This document shows, in pieces, positions 26,335 to 36,560 of a DNA stretch of 64,000 bases. Under the pieces are notes generated by a model, which was given only the letters and a program-made list of their open reading frames with translations, did no database searches and was not told where the DNA came from. Within the stretch, counting starts at the first letter, position 1; every line of letters begins with the position of its first letter. Origin of the DNA: Bacillota bacterium (GTDB taxonomy: Bacteria; Armatimonadota; HRBIN16); assembly GCA_023511455.1 (NCBI GenBank), contig JAIMBJ010000005.1, positions 62,001 to 126,000 on the forward strand, read 5' to 3'. The translations under genes were made by a program, and so were the position numbers.

Positions 26335-28068
26335 ATGCCCAGTATCCCTTACGATAGCCTCACGCTTGCGGCGGTAGTACACGCGCTGCAGCCTTTGCAC
26401 GGCGGGCGTATCCAGCACATCGCGCAGCCTGCCGACCATGACATCTTGCTCACCGTTTACGTGCGCGGCGTGGGCGAGGTGTACTGGCTTATCAGTTGCT
26501 CGCCGCAGTGGGCACGCACGCATTTACTCTCCCACCGTCTGCCCAACCCGCCCCAGCCACCCCCTTTCTGCATGGCGCTGCGCAAGTATCTGCAGGGCGG
26601 CACTATCCTGACCATCGCCCAACGACGGTTTGACCGCGTGCTGGACGTGGAAGTGAAAGGACATGAGCGACACACCTATCTGCTCAGCGCGGAGCTGATG
26701 GGCAGGCACAGTAACATTATCCTGATCGCTCCTGACGAGCGCATCCTGCACGCCGCCAAGCTGGTCTCCTCACGCATCAGCCGCGTGCGTGAAGTGTTGC
26801 CGGGCAGGACTTACACGCCTCCCCCCGCCGAAGAGCGTCCAGACCCGCGTGCCGTGTCCGAATCCCTGTTCCTGCAGTGGTATCAGGAGGAACAGCCTTC
26901 TGATTTTACCGCGTGGTTGCGGAGCCGTTTCGAGGGCATCGGCACCTTTTTAGCGGGCGAGATCGCCGCGCGAGCGCAACGGCTGGGTAACGGAGACAGT
27001 CCTGCTGTCCTCTGGAGCGCGTTTCGCTCGGTGTTCGACGCGGCAAAAGCGGGAGACTGGGAGCCTGTGCTGGTGCGCGACGAAGCGCACCGCCCCATCG
27101 GCGCGTATCCGATTCCACTGGCTTCCCTGCCGGAGGAACAGCAACATCCGCGCCGCAACATCCATGTGGCGCTGGAGAACTACTACGCGGTGGCTATACC
27201 CCGCGCCGAGCTGGAACAGCAAAAGCGAAGCCTGCAGGGCATCTTGCAGAGGGTACTCAGTGCGCGGCGCAACGCTCTGCAGCAGCTGCAGCAGGGAGTA
27301 GAAGAGCGGACACAGGCGGATATCTACCGTCGCTGGGGTGAAATCCTTCTGGCGTTCCTGTCGCAGGTGCCAAAGGGTGTGCAGGAAGTTACCCTGCCGG
27401 ACCTTTACAGCGCGGATGGAGCCACTCTCACCATCCCCTTAGACCCCACGCTGACGCCGCAGGAGAACGCGCAGCGATACTTTGCGCGTGCGCGTCACGT
27501 GGAGCAGAACGCCGAAAGGCTGGAGGCGATGCGCTATCGTTTGATGACAGAAGAGATGCAGGCGCAGGAGGCTCTGCAGAGACTGGAATCGATAAGCGAC
27601 CTCTCCGAGCTGGAAGCCTTCCGGCAGGAGGTAGCGGCGCGCGGCTGGCTGAACCCCACCGCGGGTGTTTCCGGCGAAGCCGCAACGAGAACGCAGGAAG
27701 ATTTCGAGGGCAGACGTATCCGCCTGCACGTTGCGCCAGGCGGCTGGCAGGTGCTGGTGGGCGAAAACGCCGAGGCGAATGACTACCTCGTAACGCGGGT
27801 CGCACAGCCAAACGACTGGTGGCTGCACGTGCGGGCGGGGACGGGCGCGCACGTGGTCATACGCACCAATAATAACCCACAGGCGGTTCCGCGACAGGTG
27901 CTGGAGTACGCCGCCCGGCTCGCCGCTGCCAACAGCCCGCAACGCCACTCTTCGATAGTGCCCGTGGACTACACCCTGCGCAAGTATGTGCGCCGCCCGC
28001 GCGGTGCGCAACCGGGATTCGTCACCTACACCCACGAGAAGACGTTGCACGTGTCGCCCAGAGACTGA
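26335..28068 (+). CDS. rqcH: NFACT family protein RqcH (ribosome quality control)
   Basis: This 577-residue protein matches bacterial NFACT proteins. The N-terminal NFACT-N domain contains CMALRKYLQGGTI near residue 80 and ELMGRHSNIILI near 120. Helix-hairpin and coiled-coil segments follow (~270-430), then the NFACT-R domain with NDWWLHVRAGTGAHVVIRT near 500. RqcH recruits tRNA-Ala to stalled 50S subunits and adds C-terminal alanine tails that mark aborted peptides for degradation. Older annotations call it fibronectin-binding protein. It is 73 bp upstream of purH, which has its own promoter. Confidence 0.92.
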   Translation: MPSIPYDSLTLAAVVHALQPLHGGRIQHIAQPADHDILLTVYVRGVGEVYWLISCSPQWARTHLLSHRLPNPPQPPPFCMALRKYLQGGTILTIAQRRFDRVLDVEVKGHERHTYLLSAELMGRHSNIILIAPDERILHAAKLVSSRISRVREVLPGRTYTPPPAEERPDPRAVSESLFLQWYQEEQPSDFTAWLRSRFEGIGTFLAGEIAARAQRLGNGDSPAVLWSAFRSVFDAAKAGDWEPVLVRDEAHRPIGAYPIPLASLPEEQQHPRRNIHVALENYYAVAIPRAELEQQKRSLQGILQRVLSARRNALQQLQQGVEERTQADIYRRWGEILLAFLSQVPKGVQEVTLPDLYSADGATLTIPLDPTLTPQENAQRYFARARHVEQNAERLEAMRYRLMTEEMQAQEALQRLESISDLSELEAFRQEVAARGWLNPTAGVSGEAATRTQEDFEGRRIRLHVAPGGWQVLVGENAEANDYLVTRVAQPNDWWLHVRAGTGAHVVIRTNNNPQAVPRQVLEYAARLAAANSPQRHSSIVPVDYTLRKYVRRPRGAQPGFVTYTHEKTLHVSPRD

Positions 28069-28076
28069 CCCGTCGC

Positions 28077-28106
28077 TTGACCCCATCCCCTCTCTGCGGT
28101 TACAAT
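28077..28106 (+). promoter_or_regulatory. Sigma-70 promoter for purH
   Basis: TTGACC (28077-28082) and TACAAT (28101-28106) are 18 bp apart. The -35 box begins 9 bp after the rqcH stop codon. Confidence 0.75.
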
Positions 28107-28141
28107 AAAGAGCAAAACTTTCGCGGGAGGAGCCTGCAAGC

Positions 28142-29722
28142 ATGAATCCGATACGACGCGCGCTGCTGAGCGTTTCCGATAAAACAGGCATTGTGTCCTT
28201 TGCCAGAGCATTGAACGAAATGGGTGTGCAGATTATCTCCACCGGTGGAACCGCGCGCACCCTGCAGGAAGCGGGTATCCCCGTTACTCCGGTGGAACAG
28301 GTGACCGGCTTTCCCGAGATGATGGAGGGACGGGTGAAAACACTGCATCCCGCCATCCACGCGGGTATTCTTGCCGACCGGCGCAAAACCGAACAGCTGC
28401 AGGCATTGCAGTCAGCTGGCATCGAACCGATTGACCTGGTATGTGTCAACCTGTATCCCTTTGAAAGCACCATCGCCCGCGCGGACGTCACACTGGAAGA
28501 GGCGATAGAGAACATCGATATCGGCGGTCCCACGATGGTGCGCGCCGCCGCCAAGAACCACGACAGCGTGGCAATCGTGGTGGACCCTGCCGATTATGAA
28601 GCCATCATCCAGGAGATGCGGGCAAGCGGCGGGGTAATCGGTCTGGAAACGCGCCGTCGGCTGGCAGCGAAGGCGTTTGCACACACCGCCTTCTACGATG
28701 CACAAATCGCGGCATACCTGCGGGCACAGTTCACGCCGGAGACGCTCTTCCCGCCAGAGTTCACCGTTGCTCTGCGCAAAGCACAGGAACTGCGCTATGG
28801 AGAGAACCCCCACCAGCAGGCAGCGTTTTACCGCACAACCGGCTTCACCGAACCCAGCATCGCCACCGCACGGCAGCTGCACGGCAAGGAGCTGTCTTAT
28901 AACAACCTGCTGGACTGCGACGCCGCGCTGGAGCTGGTCAAAGAGTTCGCGGAGGACCGCCCCGCCTGCGTGATCATCAAGCATACCAACCCCTGCGGGG
29001 TGGCGGTGGCGGATAGCCTTCCTGAAGCGGTAGAGCGAGCCCGACTGGCAGACCCTGTTTCCGCCTTCGGGGGCATTATGGCGCTGAACCGACCTGTGGA
29101 CTTCGCGGCCGCTGAGAAAATTACCGCGCCCAATACTTTCTTCGAGTGCCTCATTGCTCCCGCGTTCGCCGAGGACGCTCTACCCATCCTCACCGAGAAG
29201 AAAAAATGGGGAGCGAACTTGCGCCTGCTGGAAGTGGGAACATTGACGCCGCCCCAGGAGGGGTGGATACTGCGCGGGCTGACGGGAAGTGTGCTGGTAC
29301 AGACCCGTGATGTGCAACTGCTGCCGGAACAATCGGAGGCGGTTCGTGTGGTCACCAGGCGTGCTCCAACCCCCGAAGAGCTGGAGCAGCTGCTGTTCGC
29401 ATGGAAGGTGGTGAAGCATGTGAAGTCCAACGCCATCGTGCTGGCGAAGGACTGGGTGATCGTGGGCGTCGGAGCCGGGCAGATGAACCGCGTGCAGTCG
29501 GTGCGGCTGGCGGCGGAGTCCGCTGGCGAGCGGGCGAAAGGCGCTGTGCTGGCATCGGATGCCTTCTTCCCATTCCCCGACAACGTCGAGGTAGCGGCTA
29601 TCGCCGGAGTTACCGCCATCATCCAGCCTGGCGGCTCCGTGAAGGACCAGGAAGTCATCGCCGCAGCAGACAGGCTGGGTCTGGCGATGGTCTTTACCGG
29701 TATGCGCCACTTCCGGCACTGA
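28142..29722 (+). CDS. purH: Bifunctional AICAR transformylase/IMP cyclohydrolase
   Basis: The 526 residues match PurH in full. The N-terminal IMP cyclohydrolase (MGS-like) domain starts [21 protein letters not shown] and has [15 protein letters not shown] near 63. The C-terminal AICAR formyltransferase has [14 protein letters not shown] near 218 and [13 protein letters not shown] near 278, with the catalytic Lys-His pair in KHTNPCG. It ends with [17 protein letters not shown]. It catalyses the last two steps of IMP synthesis, using 10-formyltetrahydrofolate. GGGAGGAG precedes ATG 28142. Confidence 0.97.
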   Translation: MNPIRRALLSVSDKTGIVSFARALNEMGVQIISTGGTARTLQEAGIPVTPVEQVTGFPEMMEGRVKTLHPAIHAGILADRRKTEQLQALQSAGIEPIDLVCVNLYPFESTIARADVTLEEAIENIDIGGPTMVRAAAKNHDSVAIVVDPADYEAIIQEMRASGGVIGLETRRRLAAKAFAHTAFYDAQIAAYLRAQFTPETLFPPEFTVALRKAQELRYGENPHQQAAFYRTTGFTEPSIATARQLHGKELSYNNLLDCDAALELVKEFAEDRPACVIIKHTNPCGVAVADSLPEAVERARLADPVSAFGGIMALNRPVDFAAAEKITAPNTFFECLIAPAFAEDALPILTEKKKWGANLRLLEVGTLTPPQEGWILRGLTGSVLVQTRDVQLLPEQSEAVRVVTRRAPTPEELEQLLFAWKVVKHVKSNAIVLAKDWVIVGVGAGQMNRVQSVRLAAESAGERAKGAVLASDAFFPFPDNVEVAAIAGVTAIIQPGGSVKDQEVIAAADRLGLAMVFTGMRHFRH

Positions 29723-29723
29723 G

Positions 29724-30545
29724 ATGGAACCGCTGAGGCTCTTTACCGTTTTTGCGGCTTCGGTGCTGGCGGGCACACTGGGCGCGTTGCTGGGATTGGG
29801 CGGCGGCATTATTCTCGTGCCTGCGCTGGTGCTGGTGCTGGGAGTGCCCGAAAAAACGGCGGTTGCTACAAGCCTGTTAGGCGTCATCGCCACGTCGGTC
29901 GTTGCCAGCACCTCGCATCTGCGCTATCGGTACACCAATATCCCGCTGGCGATGTGGCTGGTCAGTGCTGCCGTGTTGGGCGCACTGCTGGGTAGCATGC
30001 TCTTCCAGAGGATCGAGGCTCGGTGGATTGCGCTGGGATTTGTCGTCCTGCAGACTTACGTGGCGTGGATACTTTGGCGGCGGCAGGAACCTTCTGCTGG
30101 CTCTGAGCCGGTGATACAGGACACCAACGGCGCAAGTGCGTGTTACGTAGACCATGCCACCGGTGTGACCGTTTGTTACACGCCATCTCGTCTGTATGCT
30201 GGATGGGGGGCGGGTCTTGTCGCCGGCGTGATATCGGCACTGCTGGGTGTAGGAGGCGGGATTATCAAAGTACCTGTGATGAATCTGTGGATGAACGTGC
30301 CACTGAAGGCGGCTGCCGCAACCAGCTCGTTCATGTTGGGGATGACAGGCAGTGTGAGCGCGGCGATATACCTGCTGCGCGGTTATGTCGACCCCACGCT
30401 GGCAGCCCCTTCGGTGCTGGGTGTGATGGCTGGAGCGCACCTGGGAGCGTTTTTATCCAGACGAATGCGCTCGCGCGTGCTGCGCCACGTGCTGATTGCG
30501 CTGCTGGTGGTGAGCGCAATCCGAATGGCATGGAGGGTGTTCTGA
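29724..30545 (+). CDS. TauE/SafE (DUF81) family membrane permease
   Basis: The 273 residues form about eight hydrophobic helices in two halves, each beginning with the family's glycine-rich signature (GALLGLGGGIILVPAL near 20 and SALLGVGGGIIKVPVM near 170). A polar loop separates the halves at ~125-155. Members export or import sulfite, sulfoacetate or other organic anions. Its ATG lies 1 bp after the purH stop, so it is probably co-transcribed and translationally coupled. The downstream gene is a homocysteine synthase, which makes a sulfur-compound substrate plausible but unproven. Confidence 0.87.
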   Translation: MEPLRLFTVFAASVLAGTLGALLGLGGGIILVPALVLVLGVPEKTAVATSLLGVIATSVVASTSHLRYRYTNIPLAMWLVSAAVLGALLGSMLFQRIEARWIALGFVVLQTYVAWILWRRQEPSAGSEPVIQDTNGASACYVDHATGVTVCYTPSRLYAGWGAGLVAGVISALLGVGGGIIKVPVMNLWMNVPLKAAAATSSFMLGMTGSVSAAIYLLRGYVDPTLAAPSVLGVMAGAHLGAFLSRRMRSRVLRHVLIALLVVSAIRMAWRVF

Positions 30546-30579
30546 ATGGAACAGTTCCAATCCGCGTTCAACTATCCGC

Positions 30580-30609
30580 TTGCACCAATCTTGACCAAGA
30601 TGATATAAT
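30580..30609 (+). promoter_or_regulatory. Promoter for metY
   Basis: TTGCAC (30580-30585) and TATAAT (30604-30609) have an 18-bp spacer. A small perfect dyad, GGAAC-A-GTTCC, lies about 25 bp upstream and could be an operator. Confidence 0.7.
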
Positions 30610-30611
30610 AA

Positions 30612-31952
<1,341 letters not shown>

Positions 31953-31999
31953 ACCTTTGCCGTGTGGTCGCGTCTACAGAATCGGAGAAACTTCCACGA

Positions 32000-32029
32000 G
32001 AGTTGCGCGGCTGGCGGGCTGTGCAACTC
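32000..32029 (+). other. Hairpin in the metY to small-protein intergenic region
   Basis: GAGTTGCGC pairs with GTGCAACTC (9 bp, one G-U) around a 12-base GC-rich loop. No T-tract follows, so it is more likely a leader structure of the next gene, or a processing site, than a terminator. Confidence 0.4.
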
Positions 32030-32058
32030 CGCATGGGGTAGCAAAGGAGGAACACAGG

Positions 32059-32505
32059 ATGCGAACCGCAGGGCAGAATCGTCTGGTATGGGCACTGGGT
32101 GTTGTGGTGTTGATTGCCTCCGTGCTGATGTTGTGGCAGAAGACGCAGGCGCAGCTGGAGATGCCCCCGGCGCCGGGCGGCGTGGTAGCCATGCAACCGC
32201 CGGGGCAACCGGTACCGCCTCCACCCGGTCCAGGACAGCCGTTCCCGGGCCAACCGTTCCCCGGTATCGGGGAGCGACTCGCGCTGGGGCAAGTTGCGAT
32301 AGCGGCGAACAGCGACTACGTGTACGTGGTGCGGGGCAATATGCTATATCAATTCTCCGCGAGGACGCTGGAGCTGGTCAAATCCACGGAACTGCCTCGT
32401 CCGCAGATACGCCCGCGCGCCGCAGGAGCGGAAACGCAACCCCAACCGCAGCTGCGCCAGCGGCGTCGACTGCAGGATCAGGGGCAACCGCCCGCGCAAC
32501 CTTAG
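32059..32505 (+). CDS. Small secreted or membrane-anchored proline-rich protein of unknown function
   Basis: The 148 residues begin with one hydrophobic helix (VWALGVVVLIASVLMLW), a signal anchor or signal peptide. A Pro/Gly-rich segment follows (PPPPGPGQPFPGQPFPG), then a short conserved-looking patch (IAANSDYVYVVRGNMLYQFSARTLELV) that resembles one blade of a beta-propeller (PQQ or WD-like). The tail is Gln/Arg-rich. I do not recognise the family. AAAGGAGG precedes ATG 32059. Its stop lies 3 bp from the convergent deoB end. Confidence 0.65.
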   Translation: MRTAGQNRLVWALGVVVLIASVLMLWQKTQAQLEMPPAPGGVVAMQPPGQPVPPPPGPGQPFPGQPFPGIGERLALGQVAIAANSDYVYVVRGNMLYQFSARTLELVKSTELPRPQIRPRAAGAETQPQPQLRQRRRLQDQGQPPAQP

Positions 32506-32508
32506 CGG

Positions 32509-33765
32509 TTACCATCGTCTCATCCCCTGACCTCTCCCCTCTCCCGAATCTTCGGGAGAGGGGGTTGGGGGTGAGGTCAATGACGCACGCATTCGCAGCA
32601 TCGGGTAGAAGCTTCCTTCCCCCCACTTCGCTTCCAGACCGAACGCATCCGCCATGGTGGCAGCGATGTCGGCGAAGCAATCGCGTGTGCCGAGGTCTAC
32701 TCCCTGCTCCATGTCTGGACTGTAACACAACAGCGGCACATACTCGCGCGAATGGTCGGTACTGGGAGTGGTGGGGTCGTTGCCGTGGTCGGCGGTAAGG
32801 ATGAGCAGGTCACCCGTACGCAGTCGCTGCAGTACTTCGGTCAACCCTGCGTCGAACTCCTGCAGTGCCCTTGCGAAACCCTGCGGGTCATTGCGATGTC
32901 CGTAGAGCATGTCGAAGTCCTCGAAGTTGGTGAAGATGAAATCAGCGGGTTGTTCCATTGCCTGCAGGGTGGCTCGAAAGTGCTCCGGATTACTGCCTGT
33001 ACGCACGGAGTAAGCGAAACCGCGCTCCGCGAAGACCTGCCCAATCACTCCGATACCATTGACCTTCCGTCCTGTCTCGGCAAGCTGGTCTATCAGGTTG
33101 TAAGGCGGAGGCAGAGGGAAATCGCGGCGGTTTTCCGTGCGTCGGAAGGAAGAAGCGTCCTTGCCAACGAACGGTCGGGCAATCACCCTCTGCACGTGAT
33201 GGGGAGGTTTCAGTATCTCTCGGGCGATGAGACACATCTCGTATAGCCGCTGTGGCGGAATGACCTCTTCGTGTGCAGCTATCTGGAACACGCTGTCCGC
33301 CGAGGTGTACACAATCGGATAGCCCGTGCGCAGATGCTCTTCGCCCAGCTGTTTGATGATTTCGGTGCCGGAAGCGGGATAGTTGCCCAGTATCTTCGTG
33401 CCGATTGCCCGTTCGAATGCCGAGATAACCTCGGGCGGGAAGCCATGCGGGTAGGTGGGAAAGGGATCTTCGGTGATAACCCCCATCATTTCCCAGTGCC
33501 CTGTCACCGTATCCTTGCCCGCCGATCTCTCCTGCATCTTCCCATAAGCAGCAAGTGGGGGCTGTGCTGGAGGCACGCCCTGTATCGGGAGGATATTCCC
33601 CAGCCCCAACCGTTGCAGGTTGGGCAGGTGCAAGCCTCCCACCGCCTCCGCCAGATGTGCCAGCGTGTTGGGTTCGTTGACGCCGAAATCGCCAAACTGC
33701 GCGGCGTCGGGAGCAGCGCCGACGCCACAACCGTCCATTACCAACAGGATAACCCGTCGTATCAT
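32509..33765 (-). CDS. deoB: Phosphopentomutase
   Basis: The 418-residue enzyme belongs to the alkaline-phosphatase superfamily and interconverts (deoxy)ribose 1- and 5-phosphates. Metal and phosphothreonine motifs are visible: [14 protein letters not shown] near residue 7, [13 protein letters not shown] near 84 and [19 protein letters not shown] near 335. The final ~24 residues (from about [13 protein letters not shown]) are encoded by a repeat-like hairpin and appear to be an acquired tail. GAGGGAGG precedes ATG 33765. Its promoter spacer contains a perfect dyad. Confidence 0.94.
   Translation of the reverse strand: MIRRVILLVMDGCGVGAAPDAAQFGDFGVNEPNTLAHLAEAVGGLHLPNLQRLGLGNILPIQGVPPAQPPLAAYGKMQERSAGKDTVTGHWEMMGVITEDPFPTYPHGFPPEVISAFERAIGTKILGNYPASGTEIIKQLGEEHLRTGYPIVYTSADSVFQIAAHEEVIPPQRLYEMCLIAREILKPPHHVQRVIARPFVGKDASSFRRTENRRDFPLPPPYNLIDQLAETGRKVNGIGVIGQVFAERGFAYSVRTGSNPEHFRATLQAMEQPADFIFTNFEDFDMLYGHRNDPQGFARALQEFDAGLTEVLQRLRTGDLLILTADHGNDPTTPSTDHSREYVPLLCYSPDMEQGVDLGTRDCFADIAATMADAFGLEAKWGEGSFYPMLRMRASLTSPPTPSPEDSGEGRGQGMRRW
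32529..32578. terminator. Large imperfect palindrome, likely bidirectional terminator/REP-like repeat
   Basis: A perfect 13-bp stem (32536-32548 with 32551-32563, arm CCCCTCTCCCGAA) lies inside outer arms GACCTC and GAGGTC. It separates two convergent genes and is partly translated as the deoB C-terminus. Similar CCCTCTCCC-type repeats are common in many bacterial genomes. Confidence 0.65.
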
Positions 33766-33786
33766 GCGTCCTCCCTCTTGTGCTTG

Positions 33787-33816
33787 ACTATACCTGGAAC
33801 GTGCTGTTCCGTGCAA
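33787..33816 (-). promoter_or_regulatory. deoB promoter with dyad in the spacer
   Basis: On the minus strand TTGCAC (33816-33811) and TATAGT (33792-33787) are 18 bp apart. GGAAC-N5-GTTCC, a perfect dyad, occupies the spacer and is placed like a repressor operator. Confidence 0.65.
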
Positions 33817-33968
33817 GAGCGGAATAGCAGGTAAACGGACGGAAGAGAAGGAACTAAAATAATGATAACATACCGTCTGGCAAAGGAGCCAGGCATCCGA
33901 CGAAGGGGCGGTAAGCATCCTGACGTTTTGGTGCTGGAGAATCTAACCACTGAGAGGAGGTATCTACT

Positions 33969-36491
33969 ATGAAAGCGATCGTGATGGCTGGCGGAGAAGG
34001 CACCAGGCTGCGCCCGTTGACCTCCCGCCGTCCCAAACCTCTGGTACCCGTGATGAACCGTCCAATTATGGAACATATCATCCTGCTGCTCAAACAGCAT
34101 GGTATTACCGATATCGTGGTCACCCTGTACTACCTCGCCGATGAGATTTCAGGATATTTCGGCAAAGGAGAAGACTGGGGAGTTCGTATCGAGTATGTGA
34201 CCGAAGAGAGCCCCTTGGGGACAGCAGGGGCGGTACGGCAGGCGGCAGATATGTTACGTGATGAGCCTTTTCTTATCGTATCTGGAGATGCCCTCACCGA
34301 TATCGATCTGGGTAAGTTCATCCGCTACCACCGCTCGAAAGGGGCAACAGCCACTCTGGCATTAGCACATGTGCCCAACCCCCGCGAGTTCGGCGTGGTG
34401 ATTACCGACGAGGACGGACGCATTCAGCGCTTCCTGGAAAAGCCCGACTGGAGCAACGTGTTCTCCGACACGGTGAACACGGGCATGTATGTGATTGAAC
34501 CCGAGGTGCTGAACCTGATGGAACCGAAGCGGGTTTACGACTGGAGCCAGGACATTTTCCCGCAGCTGCTGCGCGACGGCAAGCCCCTGTACGGATACAT
34601 CCTGGAGCCGGACGAGTACTGGTGTGATGTGGGCACTATCGAGCAGTATCGCGAGGCACATGAGCAGGTGCTGGAGCGCAAGGTGCATTTACAGTTGCCG
34701 GCGATAGAGTACGCGCCGGGTATCTGGGTGGAGGCAGGAGCGCAGATCAGTCCAGAGGCGGAGGTGCATCAGCCCGTCTACATCGGCAGGCATGCCACCA
34801 TCAAACGTGGAGCGCGTGTGGGACCGTACAGCGTCATCGGTGATAACACTATCATCGAAGAGGGAGCAGTGGTCGAACGCAGCGTGTTGTGGGACTCGGT
34901 ATACGTGGGCACAAACGCACACGTTGCTTCGGCGGTCGTCGGCAGCCACAGCACGGTCAAAAGGGAGGTCAACCTTTTGGAAGGCGCAGTCGTTGGTGAC
35001 CGCGTGACCATCGGTGAAGGGAGCACCGTGCGCCCTAACCTGAAAATATGGCCGGACAAGTTCATCGAACCCGGCTCCATCGTCACCATGAGCCTGATAT
35101 GGGGAAAGAAGTGGCAGGGGTCGTTATTCCGCAATCTGGGAGTAGCGGGCATTGTCAATGTGGAGGTGACCCCAGAGTTTGCCACCAAGCTGGCGGCAGC
35201 ATATGGTGTGTTGCTGCGCAAAGGGGCAGCGGTGTTGCTCTCACGTGACTCGCACAAATCTTCGCGAGCCATTAAGCACGCCGTGATGAGCGGTTTGCTG
35301 TCGGTGGGAGTGAACGTGTTCGACCTGCGCTCGATGCCCGTGCCGATTGCCCGTCATCATATCCGCGCCAGCGGTGCGGCGGGCGGCATGAACGTGCGCA
35401 TCGCACCGTATAACCCGCGCCTCACGCTCATCGAGTTCTTCGATAAGAACGGTATCTATATCTCCAAAAGCATGGAGCGCAAGATAGAGAGCGTCTTTTT
35501 CCGCGAGGACATCGTGCGCACGGATATCGAGGAGGTGGGCGAAATCGAGTTTGCCTCGCGCGCCATCGAGCAATACCAGTCGGACTTCTTCCAGCACGTG
35601 GACTCGCGTTGTCTGGGCGAGCCACGCTATCGGGTGGTGCTGGATTTCGCCTTCCATCGCATGGCGTCCATTTTCCCCACGATTCTGGGTAAGATGAACT
35701 GCGAGGTCATCGCTCTTAACGCTTATGCAGACCCCGACCGCGCACCGCATACTGAAGAACAGGTGCAAGACCATCTGCGCAATCTCCAGCAGATTGTACA
35801 GAGCCTGCGAGCGGATGTCGGGGTTCTGTTCGAGAGCGATGGCGAGCGCATGCGTATCGTCGACGCGCACGGCAGTATCCTGTCTGACCAGCGCCTGCTT
35901 ATCCTGTATGCTCTCGCGGCTTCCATCGGGTATCGGCGCGCACGCATCGCGGTACCGGTCACCGCCTCCAGCGTGATCGAGCCTCTGGTGACCCAGCATG
36001 GCGGAACGGTGGTGCGCACCAAAACCGACGTACGCTCTCTGATGGGCATCGCCGTCTCGGAGAGCGAGCCAGTGTTCATGGCTGGCGACGGTGAGGGCGG
36101 TTTCATCCTGCCGCAGTTCCAGCCGTCCTTCGACGCCTTGTACGCCTTCGTCAAGCTGCTGGAGCTGCTCTCTCGGGCAAAAACCACCCTGCATGAGCTG
36201 GCAGAGCGGATACCCGATTTCTTCCTCGTGAAGCGCACTGTGCAGTGCCCGTGGGAGCTGAAGGGCACGGTGATGCGGGTGATGACCAAAGAGTGCCGCG
36301 ACAGCGGGAAGGTAGAGCTTATCGATGGCATCAAGGTCTACCAGAATGGGCGATGGGCACTCATCCTGCCCGATGCTGCCGAGCCGTCGTTCCATCTGTA
36401 TGCGGAAGCGGAAAGCCCTGAGGCGGCAGAGATTCTGCTGACGCAATACCTGCAGCGCATCGAGCAGATGAAGGAAAGGGGAACCGCCTAA
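33969..36491 (+). CDS. Nucleotidyltransferase / left-handed beta-helix / phosphomannomutase-like fusion protein
   Basis: The 840 residues contain three parts. Residues 1-~235 are a sugar-1-phosphate nucleotidyltransferase (MAGGEGTRLRPLT, RPKPLVPV, SGDALTDID). Residues ~250-370 are hexapeptide beta-helix repeats (IGRHATIKRGARVGPYSVIG). Residues ~380-835 resemble phosphomannomutase. The usual family name is mannose-1-phosphate guanylyltransferase. The phosphomannomutase part lacks the TASHNP loop (RASGAAGGM instead) and the DGDxDR metal loop (FESDGERMR instead), so mutase activity is doubtful. A strong SD (GAGAGGAGG) precedes ATG 33969. Confidence 0.88.
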   Translation: MKAIVMAGGEGTRLRPLTSRRPKPLVPVMNRPIMEHIILLLKQHGITDIVVTLYYLADEISGYFGKGEDWGVRIEYVTEESPLGTAGAVRQAADMLRDEPFLIVSGDALTDIDLGKFIRYHRSKGATATLALAHVPNPREFGVVITDEDGRIQRFLEKPDWSNVFSDTVNTGMYVIEPEVLNLMEPKRVYDWSQDIFPQLLRDGKPLYGYILEPDEYWCDVGTIEQYREAHEQVLERKVHLQLPAIEYAPGIWVEAGAQISPEAEVHQPVYIGRHATIKRGARVGPYSVIGDNTIIEEGAVVERSVLWDSVYVGTNAHVASAVVGSHSTVKREVNLLEGAVVGDRVTIGEGSTVRPNLKIWPDKFIEPGSIVTMSLIWGKKWQGSLFRNLGVAGIVNVEVTPEFATKLAAAYGVLLRKGAAVLLSRDSHKSSRAIKHAVMSGLLSVGVNVFDLRSMPVPIARHHIRASGAAGGMNVRIAPYNPRLTLIEFFDKNGIYISKSMERKIESVFFREDIVRTDIEEVGEIEFASRAIEQYQSDFFQHVDSRCLGEPRYRVVLDFAFHRMASIFPTILGKMNCEVIALNAYADPDRAPHTEEQVQDHLRNLQQIVQSLRADVGVLFESDGERMRIVDAHGSILSDQRLLILYALAASIGYRRARIAVPVTASSVIEPLVTQHGGTVVRTKTDVRSLMGIAVSESEPVFMAGDGEGGFILPQFQPSFDALYAFVKLLELLSRAKTTLHELAERIPDFFLVKRTVQCPWELKGTVMRVMTKECRDSGKVELIDGIKVYQNGRWALILPDAAEPSFHLYAEAESPEAAEILLTQYLQRIEQMKERGTA

Positions 36492-36560
36492 GCGGCAGGT
36501 GAACGGCTCGCTCTGAACGAAGATATACCAGCGAAACACATTCCGTTGGAGGGAAGATGG

